The notes under the pieces: model-generated
Told to the model about the DNA's origin: nothing
Database searches by the model: none
Seen by the model: only the letters and a program-made list of their open reading frames with translations
Program-made: the position numbers and the translations under genes
From: Hahella sp. HNIBRBA332
GTDB lineage: Bacteria; Pseudomonadota; Gammaproteobacteria; Pseudomonadales; Oleiphilaceae
DNA: 64,000 nucleotides
Assembly (NCBI RefSeq): GCF_030719035.1
Contig: NZ_CP132203.1
Coordinates: forward strand, 1,116,001-1,180,000
Direction: 5' to 3'
In this document: piece by piece, positions 16,808 through 25,067 of the stretch
Numbering within the stretch: the first letter of the stretch is position 1
Layout: every line of letters starts with the position of its first letter

Positions 16808-17275
16808 TCAGTGTTGCGCCGGCGCGAACAGGATGCATTGCATGAGCTCCGCCAGTTGCGTGGAGGTCGCTTTATGCAGCGCCTTCTTGATGAGTTGGAT
16901 GTTGCTCATGGCGATGTTGGGCGTCGCGTCGCCGCTCTCTTCCAGGGCGCTGATAAAGCGCTGCAAGGTAGGCGAGACTGCCTGATTGACGGCCAGACTG
17001 TTGAGTTTCAAAAAAGCCGGCTGGGTCAGCACCGCCTGATCAATCGCTTCCTGTCGGATGGTGTCTACGAAACGAATCAACCCTTCTTCCGACAGCCAGA
17101 TCATGGCGGCGAAACAAGCCTGATGTCGCACGCTGTGCAGTCCGAACTCATCCGGCGTGTCCGCGCCGGAAATATCCTCCACAAAGACAGCGCTTTTGCG
17201 AGGGAAAGAGTTATAGAGCTGAATCAGGACCTTGGCTGCGTCCTTGTAGAACTCTTCTATATGTATTTCTGGCAC
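16808..17275 (-). CDS. conserved hypothetical protein, helical
   Basis: A 155-residue protein (MPEIHIEEFYKDAAKVLIQLYNSF...) that I do not recognise. It looks soluble and largely alpha-helical, with no signal peptide or membrane segment. The N terminus reads like a small winged-helix or helical adaptor (EIHIEEFYKDAAKVLIQLYN, then VFVEDISGADTPDEFGLHS, VRHQACFAAMIWLSEEGLIRF); similar reading appears in uncharacterised proteins of marine gammaproteobacteria. It is on the same strand as alaA, 70 bases downstream, and converges with bla. The phrase AMIWLSEEGLIRF resembles a winged-helix recognition and wing region, so nucleic-acid binding is a guess only. Confidence 0.7.
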   Translation of the reverse strand: MPEIHIEEFYKDAAKVLIQLYNSFPRKSAVFVEDISGADTPDEFGLHSVRHQACFAAMIWLSEEGLIRFVDTIRQEAIDQAVLTQPAFLKLNSLAVNQAVSPTLQRFISALEESGDATPNIAMSNIQLIKKALHKATSTQLAELMQCILFAPAQH

Positions 17276-17345
17276 GATTCAATTCTCGGTTAGTTCGCTA
17301 TAAAGGCGGACGCATACCGGGCGCATCCGCCGCAAAGGCGACGAA

Positions 17346-18560
17346 TTACTGTTCGTAGCCTTGCAGGAAGTGGCTGATGCGGCTGACCGCGCCCTCCAGT
17401 TCATCCACCCTTGGCAGGAACACCAGGCGGAAATGCTGAGTGTCCGGCTGATTAAAGGCGGAACCCTGAACGATCAGAATGCGTTCCTGACGCAGCAGGT
17501 CCAGCACCATTTTTTCATCATTGTGGATGGTCAATACCTTGGGATCAATTTTGGGAAAGAGGTACATGGCTCCGCGCGGCTTGACGCAACTGACCCCAGG
17601 GATCTGCGAAATCAGGTTGTAGGCGGTGTCGCGCTGTTCCCGCAGGCGTCCGCCTGGGGCTACCAGATCGTTGATGCTCTGGTAGCCGCCCAATGCGGTC
17701 TGAATGCCTAATTGCGCCGGCACGTTGGAGCACAAACGCATGGAGCTGAGCATGGTCAGGCCTTCAATATAATCTCCAGCGCGCAGTTTAGCGCCGCTGA
17801 CGATCAGCCAGCCGGCGCGATAACCCGCCGCCCGATAGTTCTTGGACAGGCCGTTGAAGGTCAGGAATAACAGATCGTCCGCCAACGAGGCGATGCAAGT
17901 GTGCTCCGCTTCATCATAGAGAATCTTGTCGTAAATCTCGTCAGCAAGAACGATCAGGCGATGGCGACGCGCCAGCTCCACGATTTGTTGCAACAATTCC
18001 CGTGAATAGACGGCGCCAGTGGGATTGTTGGGGTTAATAATAACGATCGCCTTGGTGCGTTCGGTAATCTTGCTTTCGATATCCGCAATGTCTGGGAACC
18101 AGTCCGATTGCTCATCACAGCGGTAATGGACGGCGCGGCCGCTGGACAAAGTAACGGCGGCGGTCCATAGGGGGTAATCCGGCGCTGGAATCAGCACTTC
18201 GTCATTGGTGTTCAACAACGCCTGCATCGCCATGACGATCAGCTCGCTGACGCCATTGCCCAGGTAAATATCCTCGATATCCACGTTAGCGATGCCGCAT
18301 TGCTGGGTGTAATGCTGCACCGCCTTGCGCGCGGCGAACAGACCTTTAGAATCCGCATAACCTTGCGCATGGCTGAGGTTGTAAATAACGTCTTGCTGGA
18401 TCTCTTCCGGAACGTCAAACCCGAATGGGGCGGGGTTGCCGATATTGAGTTTCAGGATTCGATGGCCTTCTTCTTCCAGGCGTTTTGCTTCCTGGAGCAC
18501 TTGTCCGCGAATTTCATAACAGACGTGGAGCAACTTATTTGATTTCTTGATTTCATGCAT
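17346..18560 (-). CDS. alaA: glutamate-pyruvate (alanine) aminotransferase
   Basis: PLP enzyme that makes alanine from pyruvate and glutamate; close to E. coli AlaA (405 residues; here 404). The N terminus HEIKKSNKLLHVCYEIRGQV and the substrate-side LKLNIGNPAPFGFDVPEEI are diagnostic. The PLP lysine lies in FNGLSKNYRAAGYRAGW, and NPNNPTGAVYS holds the fold-type I asparagine. I start at ATG 18560, matching the family; 25 more residues upstream (to 18635) are a translated leader with no family counterpart. It may be transcribed with the small hypothetical gene at 16808-17275. Alanine synthesis is redundant in most relatives, so a mild role is likely. Confidence 0.95.
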   Translation of the reverse strand: MHEIKKSNKLLHVCYEIRGQVLQEAKRLEEEGHRILKLNIGNPAPFGFDVPEEIQQDVIYNLSHAQGYADSKGLFAARKAVQHYTQQCGIANVDIEDIYLGNGVSELIVMAMQALLNTNDEVLIPAPDYPLWTAAVTLSSGRAVHYRCDEQSDWFPDIADIESKITERTKAIVIINPNNPTGAVYSRELLQQIVELARRHRLIVLADEIYDKILYDEAEHTCIASLADDLLFLTFNGLSKNYRAAGYRAGWLIVSGAKLRAGDYIEGLTMLSSMRLCSNVPAQLGIQTALGGYQSINDLVAPGGRLREQRDTAYNLISQIPGVSCVKPRGAMYLFPKIDPKVLTIHNDEKMVLDLLRQERILIVQGSAFNQPDTQHFRLVFLPRVDELEGAVSRISHFLQGYEQ

Positions 18561-18783
18561 ACTTAAACCGCTGCCGGGAACTGGCCTATAAGAAACATAT
18601 ATATAGAACATAAAAGGGGGCTGCGTATTATTCAATTGATGTCCCCATAATTACAAGCGGGATGCGGAAAGTCGCATGCTGCAGTCTTGTGTTGGCGCAG
18701 GGGCGGAACAATTTCGCGACGCCTGCGTCAAAGTAAATGGAATATCGTTCAAGCGAGCAGAGAGTATTTGAGTCGGAGGCCTT

Positions 18784-19203
18784 ATGGATAAAGTAAAGAA
18801 AAGCGACCAGGAATGGCGTCAGCAATTATCGGATGAGCAATACCGGGTGACCCGTGAGAAGGGCACCGAGCGTCCTTTCACTGGCGAGTATTACGATACT
18901 AAAGATGAGGGCGTATATGTCTGTGTCTGTTGCGGCGAACCGTTGTTCACCTCGGAGAATAAATACGATTCCGGCTGTGGCTGGCCCAGTTTTTGGGCGC
19001 CGATGGATAAAGAAAAAATCACCGAAGAGATGGATATGAGCCATATGATGGTGCGCACGGAAATTATGTGTAGCAAATGCGATGCGCATCTGGGGCATGT
19101 TTTTGACGATGGCCCGCAGCCCACCGGGCAGCGCTACTGCGTGAACTCCGCCTCGCTACGCTTTCATTCTGCTGACGGCGACGCCAAACAGGAAGACGAA
19201 TAA
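18784..19203 (+). CDS. msrB: peptide-methionine (R)-S-oxide reductase
   Basis: Repairs methionine-R-sulfoxide in proteins using thioredoxin. In 139 residues it has the zinc cysteines (VCVCCGEPLF with C47 and C50; CSKC with C96 and C99), the substrate loop YDSGCGWPSFW and the catalytic cysteine C119 in RYCVNSASLRF. No signal peptide, so it is cytoplasmic. GGAGG lies before the ATG. The next genes (a Tag-like glycosylase, then a peroxidase with an OhrR-like regulator) are on the same strand within a short distance, so this looks like a small repair and peroxide-defence group. The acidic end HSADGDAKQEDE is unremarkable. Confidence 0.97.
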   Translation: MDKVKKSDQEWRQQLSDEQYRVTREKGTERPFTGEYYDTKDEGVYVCVCCGEPLFTSENKYDSGCGWPSFWAPMDKEKITEEMDMSHMMVRTEIMCSKCDAHLGHVFDDGPQPTGQRYCVNSASLRFHSADGDAKQEDE

Positions 19204-19232
19204 CCGGCGCTCCGCGTCTCAGGAGAATTATC

Positions 19233-19898
19233 GTGAAATTTGCAGATCGGCTGGCGGCGGTGCGGGACCGCTTCGGCTCCGACGAGGCTATGCGCGCTGC
19301 GTTATCGGTGGCGGCGGATGCTGATGAACTGACGCAGCAGTCCGACGCTTACTATCTTTCCAATATCAGTCGGCGGATATTTCGCGCCGGGCTGAAGCAC
19401 AGTTTTGTCGACTCTCGCTGGCCAGCCTTTGAAGAAGCTTTTTTCGGTTTTGAGCCGGAAAAAGCGGAGCTGTTGTCGGAGTCCGATCTGGATGAGCGTA
19501 TGAAAGACACCCGGCTCATACGGCATTGGGGCAAGATGTGTTCTATTCCTTATAACGCCGCAATGGTGAGAGAAGTCTCCCGCGCTCATGGTGGTTTCGG
19601 TCGTTTTCTGGCGCAATGGCCGGAAACGGATATTGTCGGGCTGTGGCGCTATCTCGCCAAGCAGGGCAAGCAAATGGGCGGGCAATCGGGAGCTCGCTTT
19701 TTGCGCATGGTCGGCAAGGACACCTTTTTGTTGACGGATGATGTGGTCGCCGCGCTGAAAGCCATGGGCGTGGTGGAAAAAATCCCGACGTCCCAGAAGC
19801 AATTGCAGCACACACAGGCGTTTTTCAATGAGTTGGCGCACACCTACTCATTGCAGCTCTGTCAGTTAAGCCAGATCCTTGCCTACAGCGTAGGTTAG
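19233..19898 (+). CDS. DNA-3-methyladenine glycosylase I family protein
   Basis: A 221-residue helical protein of the Tag superfamily (COG2818), which removes alkylated adenine from DNA. Recognisable are DAYYLSNISRRIFRAGLKHSFVDSRWPAFEEAFFGFEP, the helix RHWGKMCSIPYNAAMVREVS and the C-terminal GARFLRMVGKDTFLLTDDVVAAL. The tryptophan and glutamate positions of E. coli Tag are not obviously conserved, and the zinc-binding ends of Tag are absent, so substrate is uncertain. GTG 19233 is preceded by AGGAGAA, 29 bases after msrB; co-transcription is likely. A base-excision role is inferred only from the fold. Confidence 0.8.
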   Translation: MKFADRLAAVRDRFGSDEAMRAALSVAADADELTQQSDAYYLSNISRRIFRAGLKHSFVDSRWPAFEEAFFGFEPEKAELLSESDLDERMKDTRLIRHWGKMCSIPYNAAMVREVSRAHGGFGRFLAQWPETDIVGLWRYLAKQGKQMGGQSGARFLRMVGKDTFLLTDDVVAALKAMGVVEKIPTSQKQLQHTQAFFNELAHTYSLQLCQLSQILAYSVG

Positions 19899-20054
19899 GC
19901 GTTGAATAAATGATAGGAACTGGGTGCATAACGATCGCCGCTTGAAGTGCGTTCAGCGGCGAGGTTTTGTGACCCTGGACGCAAAAGATCTCAGGAGAGA
20001 TTGAAAATATATATTGCGCGCAATATTATTTTTCGAAATACAAAGGAGGAGCCT

Positions 20055-20534
20055 ATGAGCGTTTACGATTATCAGGTAGAGGATATTAAAGGCGCCAAGC
20101 GGGACATGTCCGAGTTCAAGGGCAAGGTTCTGTTGATCGTCAACACCGCCAGCAAGTGTGGCTTCACGCCACAGTTTTCCGGCCTGGAGTCCTTGTATGA
20201 GAAATATAAAGATCAGGGGCTGGAAGTGTTGGGGTTTCCCTGTAACCAGTTTATGCAGCAGGATCCGGGCGAGAACGCCGAGATTGCGGAATTTTGCCAG
20301 CTTAACTATGGCGTCAGCTTTCCCATGTTCGCCAAGATTGATGTCAACGGCGATAGCGCACATCCGCTTTATAAGTTTCTGAAGAGCCAATCCAAAGGCC
20401 TTTTGGGCACCGAAGCGATCAAGTGGAACTTCACCAAATTCCTGGTGGACAAGAACGGTAAAGTCCTGGAACGTTTTCCGCCTACCGCTACTCCGGAGAA
20501 GCTGGAAAAGCCGATCAAGGAACTGTTGGCGTGA
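20055..20534 (+). CDS. glutathione peroxidase family protein, probably thioredoxin-dependent
   Basis: Non-selenium Gpx-type peroxidase of 159 residues that reduces peroxides. Active-site elements are C35 (NTASKCGFTPQ), FPCNQF (61-66) and W124-N125 (KWNFTKFL). A further cysteine at C81 (EFCQLNYG) is at the place of the resolving cysteine in plant and yeast thioredoxin-dependent members, so thioredoxin rather than glutathione is the probable electron donor. AAGGAGGA precedes ATG 20055. The stop overlaps the start of the next gene (GTGA), a peroxide-sensing MarR/OhrR-type regulator. It lacks a signal peptide. BtuE is the E. coli relative. Confidence 0.93.
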   Translation: MSVYDYQVEDIKGAKRDMSEFKGKVLLIVNTASKCGFTPQFSGLESLYEKYKDQGLEVLGFPCNQFMQQDPGENAEIAEFCQLNYGVSFPMFAKIDVNGDSAHPLYKFLKSQSKGLLGTEAIKWNFTKFLVDKNGKVLERFPPTATPEKLEKPIKELLA

Positions 20535-21007
20535 CGCTACCCGCTTGTCAGGAAGGTCGGGAAGATCAGTTGCTGGCGTTGGATAACCAGATTTGTTTTC
20601 TGCTGTATTCCTGCTCCCGCAGCATGACGTCTCTCTACCGCCCTTTGCTGAGTGAGCTGGGGCTGACCTATCCACAGTATCTGGCCATGCTCGTGCTGTG
20701 GGAGGGTGATAAGTCTGGCGAGGCGATGAGCATCAAGCATATCTGTGAACGTTTGCTGCTAGATACCGGTACGGTGACGCCGCTACTGAAGCGACTGCAG
20801 CAGCAGGGGCTGATTACCCGTCAGCGCTCAGCGGAGGATGAGCGGAGCGTTTTGCTGGGTCTGACTGACGTGGGAAGGGAGCTAAAGGCGCAGGCGGCGA
20901 AAGTGCCGATGCAACTCTTATGCAAAGCCAATGTGGCGATTGAAGAGCTTGAGCGCTTGAAAGGCGATTTGCGCGGCTTTCTGGATCGTATTCAACAGCT
21001 GAGTTAA
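20531..21007 (+). CDS. MarR-family regulator, OhrR-like (organic peroxide sensor)
   Basis: 158-residue winged-helix repressor. LDNQICFLLYSCSR near the N terminus places C22 exactly where OhrR has its peroxide-sensing cysteine (C22 in Xanthomonas); the tyrosines needed for its reactivity (Y26, Y36, Y47) and LGLTYPQYLAMLVLW are also present. C131 could be the second cysteine of 2-Cys OhrR. The DNA-binding part is ERLLLDTGTVTPLLKRLQQQG with DERSV in the wing. The GTG start overlaps the gpx stop, so the two are translationally coupled. The usual partner ohr is absent; here the likely target is the peroxidase operon itself. Confidence 0.88.
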   Translation: MTLPACQEGREDQLLALDNQICFLLYSCSRSMTSLYRPLLSELGLTYPQYLAMLVLWEGDKSGEAMSIKHICERLLLDTGTVTPLLKRLQQQGLITRQRSAEDERSVLLGLTDVGRELKAQAAKVPMQLLCKANVAIEELERLKGDLRGFLDRIQQLS

Positions 21008-21012
21008 GGCGT

Positions 21013-23406
21013 TTAAGCGAATTTGCTGCTGGCGGCCGCTGCGACAGGATCCGCCAGCCACTTGGCCAGCATTTGGGTGAGCGCTTTTTTCTCGTAAGGC
21101 TTGGTAAGGTAGTCATTCATGCCGCAACTGAGACAACGCTCCTTGTCGCCCTGCATAACGTTGGCGGTGACGGCGATGATGGGCAGGGCGTCATACTTGG
21201 CATTCTGACGAATCAGCCGCGTGGCCTCGTAGCCGTCCATGACCGGCATATGACAGTCCATCAGAATGATGTCGTAATGGTCGTTGCCCACCAGATCCAT
21301 GGCGTCCTGGCCGTTGTTGGCGATGCTGACTTCGTAACCCAGCTTGCGCAGGATGGTTTTCGCCACCAGCTGATTGACTTGATTATCCTCCACCAGCAGC
21401 ACATGTTTCTTGCCAACCGGCGCCTCCGGCATGTCCGCGCCTTCAGTAACCACCGTGGCTCCGCCTGGGTTGGCGGCTTTGTATAAGGTGTCGTAAAGCC
21501 TGTCGCGACTGATCGGCGCGCTGATCATTTGCTCAATGCGCATGGCTTTGAAGGCGTCGTTGTCCGATGGAATGTTTTGGCGCGCCACCAGGATCATATG
21601 CACATTATCGATATCTTCATGCTCCACCAGGAGCGGAGAGAGTGAGCGGGAGTCGAACAAAATGATGGTGTTGGGCTCAAAACGCTGTTCTTTCAGATTA
21701 ATGTCCTGAGGATGTTCATAGGGGTAGGCGTCGCAGGGCAGCTTCCAATTCTGCAATTCGGCGCTGATGCATTCAAAGGTGCGGTTCTCTGTTTGATGCA
21801 TCAGCACAAAGTGATGTTTGAACAGACTTTCGTCCACCTTGGGACTGGGCGTGTTGTGGTCCGCCAGCAGGGGCAGGGTGACCATGAAACTGCTACCGCG
21901 TCCACGCTCCGAAGCCACTTCGATCTTGCCGCCCATATGGGTCACCAGCTGCCGGCACAGAGTCAGACCAAGGCCGGTGCCGCCGTATTTGCGAGTGATA
22001 TCAGCGTCGCCTTGGGAGAAGGGGGAGAAGATAGACTCTAACCGGTCTGCTTCAATACCGATGCCGGTGTCGGACACGCGGATTTCCACGCTCTGGTTTT
22101 TCAGAATGCTCAGGCTGACGGTGACACTGCCTGTCTCAGTAAACTTGATGGCGTTACCGGTCAGGTTGCTGACGATCTGGCGAATACGAGTGGGGTCGCC
22201 GTAGACCCGTTCCGGGAAGGTGGGGTCGATATTGGTGTACAGCGCGACATTCTTGGCGTGTGCGTTTTGCGCTAACAGGCGCGATACGTCCTCGACGGTT
22301 TTGCGAAGATCGAAGGCGATGTTCTCCAGCGTAAGCTTGCCGGCTTCCACTTTGGAAATGTCCAGAATGTCGTTGAGCAACTCCAGCAAGGCGACGCCGG
22401 AGCTGTAGGCGACGTTAAGTTGTTCCTTTTGTTTCTCAGACAGCGGCTCTTCCAGCGTCAGGCTGATCATGCCCAGTACGCCGTTAAACGGGGTGCGGAT
22501 TTCGTGGCTCATATTGGCGAGGAAATCCGCCCGGGCTTTGGCGCGGCTGACCGCTTCCTCTTTGGCGACGCGCAGGTCGTGGTTGCTCTTGATGAGCTGC
22601 TTGTTCTTCTCGGAAAGTTCTTTGGTGCGACTGTCGACGATCTGTTCCAGCTGCTCCGAATAGGTCTTCAGGCGCGATTCCGCTTTCTTCAGCTTGTTCA
22701 GGTTTTCGTCGATGGCCTGCAGCTGGTTGTTGGTGGAGTTGACCAGAACGCCGATTTCATCCATCTCATGGCCTTTGGGCACCGGCAGACGGATTTTTTC
22801 CGGGGTTTCCGGGTCGACTTCGCTGACCGCGGAGATAACTTTCACCAGCGGCTGGGTCAGCATGATATAGAACAGAATCAGCAACACTGCGGAAAGGATC
22901 AAGCTGCGCAAAAAGCCGGATACCAGGGTAAATGCCGCCCGTTTGAGGAACTCAGCGCCGCTGGGATAGGTGTCCACGACCACATTCAGGTCGCCCAGAA
23001 CAAAGTCGTTCAGCTGCGGTACGAAGAGCGTTTCAGTGTAGGTGCGGCTGGGTTGGAACAGCAGATCGCTGAGCCAGCGGTAGGCGGATGTCTGTGGTTC
23101 GCGTTCTTTACTGGCCAGCAGTCGATTGTCCGTGTCGATAATTTCCGCATGGATGATCGATGGGTGTTCAAGCAGCCCGTCCAGCAGTTCCGCGGCGAGT
23201 CTGGCGTCGATGTTATAGGCGATTTGCGAGGCTGGCGCATGGCTGATGGCGACGACGGCGCGAATTTCCGCATCCAGAGAATTTTTTTCGTTGAGAAAGT
23301 CGATGATGACCTGGATCAGACTCAGCACCATGCCCAGCAGCAAGGCAACGGCGACGGTGTTGCGCGCCAGTCGGAAGGATAGTCGGTTGTTGATGCTAAT
23401 TTTCAA
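21013..23406 (-). CDS. hybrid sensor histidine kinase / response regulator
   Basis: 797-residue inner-membrane kinase. Order: TM1 (about 16-37), periplasmic sensor (40-160) without a named fold, TM2 (about 165-184), HAMP (185-240), coiled coil (240-290), HisKA with phospho-acceptor H301 (NMSHEIRTPFNG), HATPase_c with DTGIGIE and GGTGLGL, then a degenerate receiver-like region (about 525-645) and a true receiver (668-790) with phospho-acceptor D717 (LMDCHMPVMDG) and the lysine of LTKPYE. No histidine phosphotransfer domain is attached, so a separate one must exist. It resembles BarA-type kinases in layout. A cognate output is not adjacent. It follows a membrane protein and sixA on the same strand. 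Confidence 0.92.
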   Translation of the reverse strand: MKISINNRLSFRLARNTVAVALLLGMVLSLIQVIIDFLNEKNSLDAEIRAVVAISHAPASQIAYNIDARLAAELLDGLLEHPSIIHAEIIDTDNRLLASKEREPQTSAYRWLSDLLFQPSRTYTETLFVPQLNDFVLGDLNVVVDTYPSGAEFLKRAAFTLVSGFLRSLILSAVLLILFYIMLTQPLVKVISAVSEVDPETPEKIRLPVPKGHEMDEIGVLVNSTNNQLQAIDENLNKLKKAESRLKTYSEQLEQIVDSRTKELSEKNKQLIKSNHDLRVAKEEAVSRAKARADFLANMSHEIRTPFNGVLGMISLTLEEPLSEKQKEQLNVAYSSGVALLELLNDILDISKVEAGKLTLENIAFDLRKTVEDVSRLLAQNAHAKNVALYTNIDPTFPERVYGDPTRIRQIVSNLTGNAIKFTETGSVTVSLSILKNQSVEIRVSDTGIGIEADRLESIFSPFSQGDADITRKYGGTGLGLTLCRQLVTHMGGKIEVASERGRGSSFMVTLPLLADHNTPSPKVDESLFKHHFVLMHQTENRTFECISAELQNWKLPCDAYPYEHPQDINLKEQRFEPNTIILFDSRSLSPLLVEHEDIDNVHMILVARQNIPSDNDAFKAMRIEQMISAPISRDRLYDTLYKAANPGGATVVTEGADMPEAPVGKKHVLLVEDNQVNQLVAKTILRKLGYEVSIANNGQDAMDLVGNDHYDIILMDCHMPVMDGYEATRLIRQNAKYDALPIIAVTANVMQGDKERCLSCGMNDYLTKPYEKKALTQMLAKWLADPVAAAASSKFA

Positions 23407-23505
23407 GGGTTATTCCCATGAACGCCAAACGAGCTGCGGAGACAGGGGAAACTGCCCGGCGCTTCGCCGGTCAGGAAAGCATAAGCGCTGTCCGGGCCGT
23501 CCGCT

Positions 23506-24285
23506 CTAATCATAAGACTGCTTTTTCTTCCATTTTTCTTCTTCTGTCATCATCTTGTCCAATTGCGCGCTCAGCCTGTCGCTTCCTTCCGCAACTGCTT
23601 CAGATTTACTCTGCGCCGCTTCAGTGGCAAGTTTTTCCAGCTCTTTGATGCGTTGACGATAAATAAGCATGCTTTTCTGCGCAAGGGGATTCTTCTCTAT
23701 TTTGCCCAAAGCCTCGATGGCGTCATGATAATGGTGAATGGCGACGCGCAGTCGGTTGTTGGCTTGGGCGTGTTTGGCTTTATTGACGTGGGAATCCGCC
23801 AGAGAGCGAACAATCAGGTATTGGGTGTTGAGGAGGTGTTTGACGCCGGTTTTCTTTTCTATGCGGCCTTTTTGAACCTGCACCTCAATAAACTTGTATA
23901 GTCCCTTGAGCAGTTTGCGGACTTCCTGCATCACCGCCTGGTTTTGCAAATCGAGCTGGGGGAAGTCGGCCTGACTCTTTATATTCTCCTTTATTACTTC
24001 CCACTCTTCGGCCTGGCTTTCATGATCGCCCCGGTGACCGAGATTGGCGAGCTCTGCGATGGTTTCCTGGGCGCGAGCCACCACCAGTAGACGAATGTCT
24101 TTGGCGGCGTATTGGGGCGGCAACCCAGTGGCCAGCGCTCTTAGCAGACGCAAACGGTCGAGCAAAGTATTGAGCTGACGTTGCCGGGCGTCCTTCGCCT
24201 TTTCGCGCCACTGTCCCAAGTAAATCAGAAGCAACACCAAAATAATGACGCCGCCTATTAAGGCGGTAATATTCGTTGCGGACAT
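23506..24285 (-). CDS. membrane-anchored helical protein of unknown function
   Basis: 259 residues with one N-terminal membrane helix (about 7-25, ALIGGVIILVLLLIYLG) followed by a long, charged, almost wholly helical part and a C-terminal coiled-coil stretch (KELEKLATEAAQSKSEAVAEG). I do not recognise the family. The inside-positive segment REKAKDARQRQ after the helix suggests the helical part is cytoplasmic. The motif-like NNRLRVAIHHYHDAIEALGKI reads as a TPR-like helix pair. It is 99 bases upstream of the hybrid kinase on the same strand and 122 bases downstream of sixA, so it could be co-expressed with both; a role as scaffold for signalling is only a guess. Confidence 0.75.
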   Translation of the reverse strand: MSATNITALIGGVIILVLLLIYLGQWREKAKDARQRQLNTLLDRLRLLRALATGLPPQYAAKDIRLLVVARAQETIAELANLGHRGDHESQAEEWEVIKENIKSQADFPQLDLQNQAVMQEVRKLLKGLYKFIEVQVQKGRIEKKTGVKHLLNTQYLIVRSLADSHVNKAKHAQANNRLRVAIHHYHDAIEALGKIEKNPLAQKSMLIYRQRIKELEKLATEAAQSKSEAVAEGSDRLSAQLDKMMTEEEKWKKKQSYD

Positions 24286-24407
24286 CTGGGTCGTATATTT
24301 TCTATATAAATTTAGAACTTACGGAAAGTATAGATGAAACTGGGAAAGTCTACGGATTTCTGCAAAAAAATGTCTGTCCGTGAGAAGAGGGCGACTGATT
24401 GGCGAGA

Positions 24408-24899
24408 CTAAGCCGATAGAGACTTTGGCGTTACAAAAAGCTGCAAAATCCCCCGCGTTTGCGATACATCGGACCAGCGTTCCATATCAAAGCGGATTTG
24501 AGCGACGCCGCAGGTGGGAAGGTTGGCGATACGGCTGTCGGAAATGGCGTTCAACAGGTCTGTAAAACCGGGATTGTGTCCAATAATTGTGAGATTGGCT
24601 TGCGTTTGCTGTTTGATCAGAGCCAGGAGTATGGTGTAATCCGCCTCGTAAATTTTGGCGTCTTCCTGCACCACTTTTAATAGGGCAGGATTGTCCTGGC
24701 CCAGTAATTGCAAAGTTTGCCGGGTTCTGCGTGAAGGACTCAGCAGGCATACATCGGTGGAGAATTTCATATTCTTCAGGAAACCGCCAATCTTGGGCGC
24801 GTCCCGTAATCCTCGTTTTCCCAGCGGCCTCTCCAAATCAGGCAGTTGTGAATTTTCCCAGGAGGATTTTGCGTGACGGATCAGGGTCAGGGTATGCAT
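24408..24899 (-). CDS. sixA: phosphohistidine phosphatase SixA
   Basis: Histidine-phosphatase-superfamily enzyme (163 residues) that removes phosphate from phosphohistidine on signalling proteins; in E. coli it acts on ArcB and on the nitrogen PTS. The phosphate-binding RHAKSSW starts at R8 with catalytic H9; SPSRRTRQTLQLL gives the arginine pocket and IGHNPGFTDLLN the second catalytic histidine. A neighbouring hybrid histidine kinase on the same strand is a tempting substrate source, though that kinase lacks an Hpt domain. It has no signal peptide. The upstream 168 bases separate it from the divergent BMP-type gene. Confidence 0.92.
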   Translation of the reverse strand: MHTLTLIRHAKSSWENSQLPDLERPLGKRGLRDAPKIGGFLKNMKFSTDVCLLSPSRRTRQTLQLLGQDNPALLKVVQEDAKIYEADYTILLALIKQQTQANLTIIGHNPGFTDLLNAISDSRIANLPTCGVAQIRFDMERWSDVSQTRGILQLFVTPKSLSA

Positions 24900-25067
24900 G
24901 AGGGGCTGCCGGAATTTGCGCGAACTCGTATTTATAACGTGAAAATTATTCTGCCATCAATTAATTCAGGCGTGCGTCAACATTGTGCGTCGATGGAGAA
25001 TTGTAATAGCATCCGCACTGTAATGATAAAAAGATCGTTCAGTCCTAGATCTACCAAGGATAATTAT

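Noticed and set aside
22420..23382. 320-codon plus-strand frame antisense to the hybrid kinase
   Set aside because: The minus strand encodes an unmistakable histidine kinase; the frame has no ribosome site or domain.
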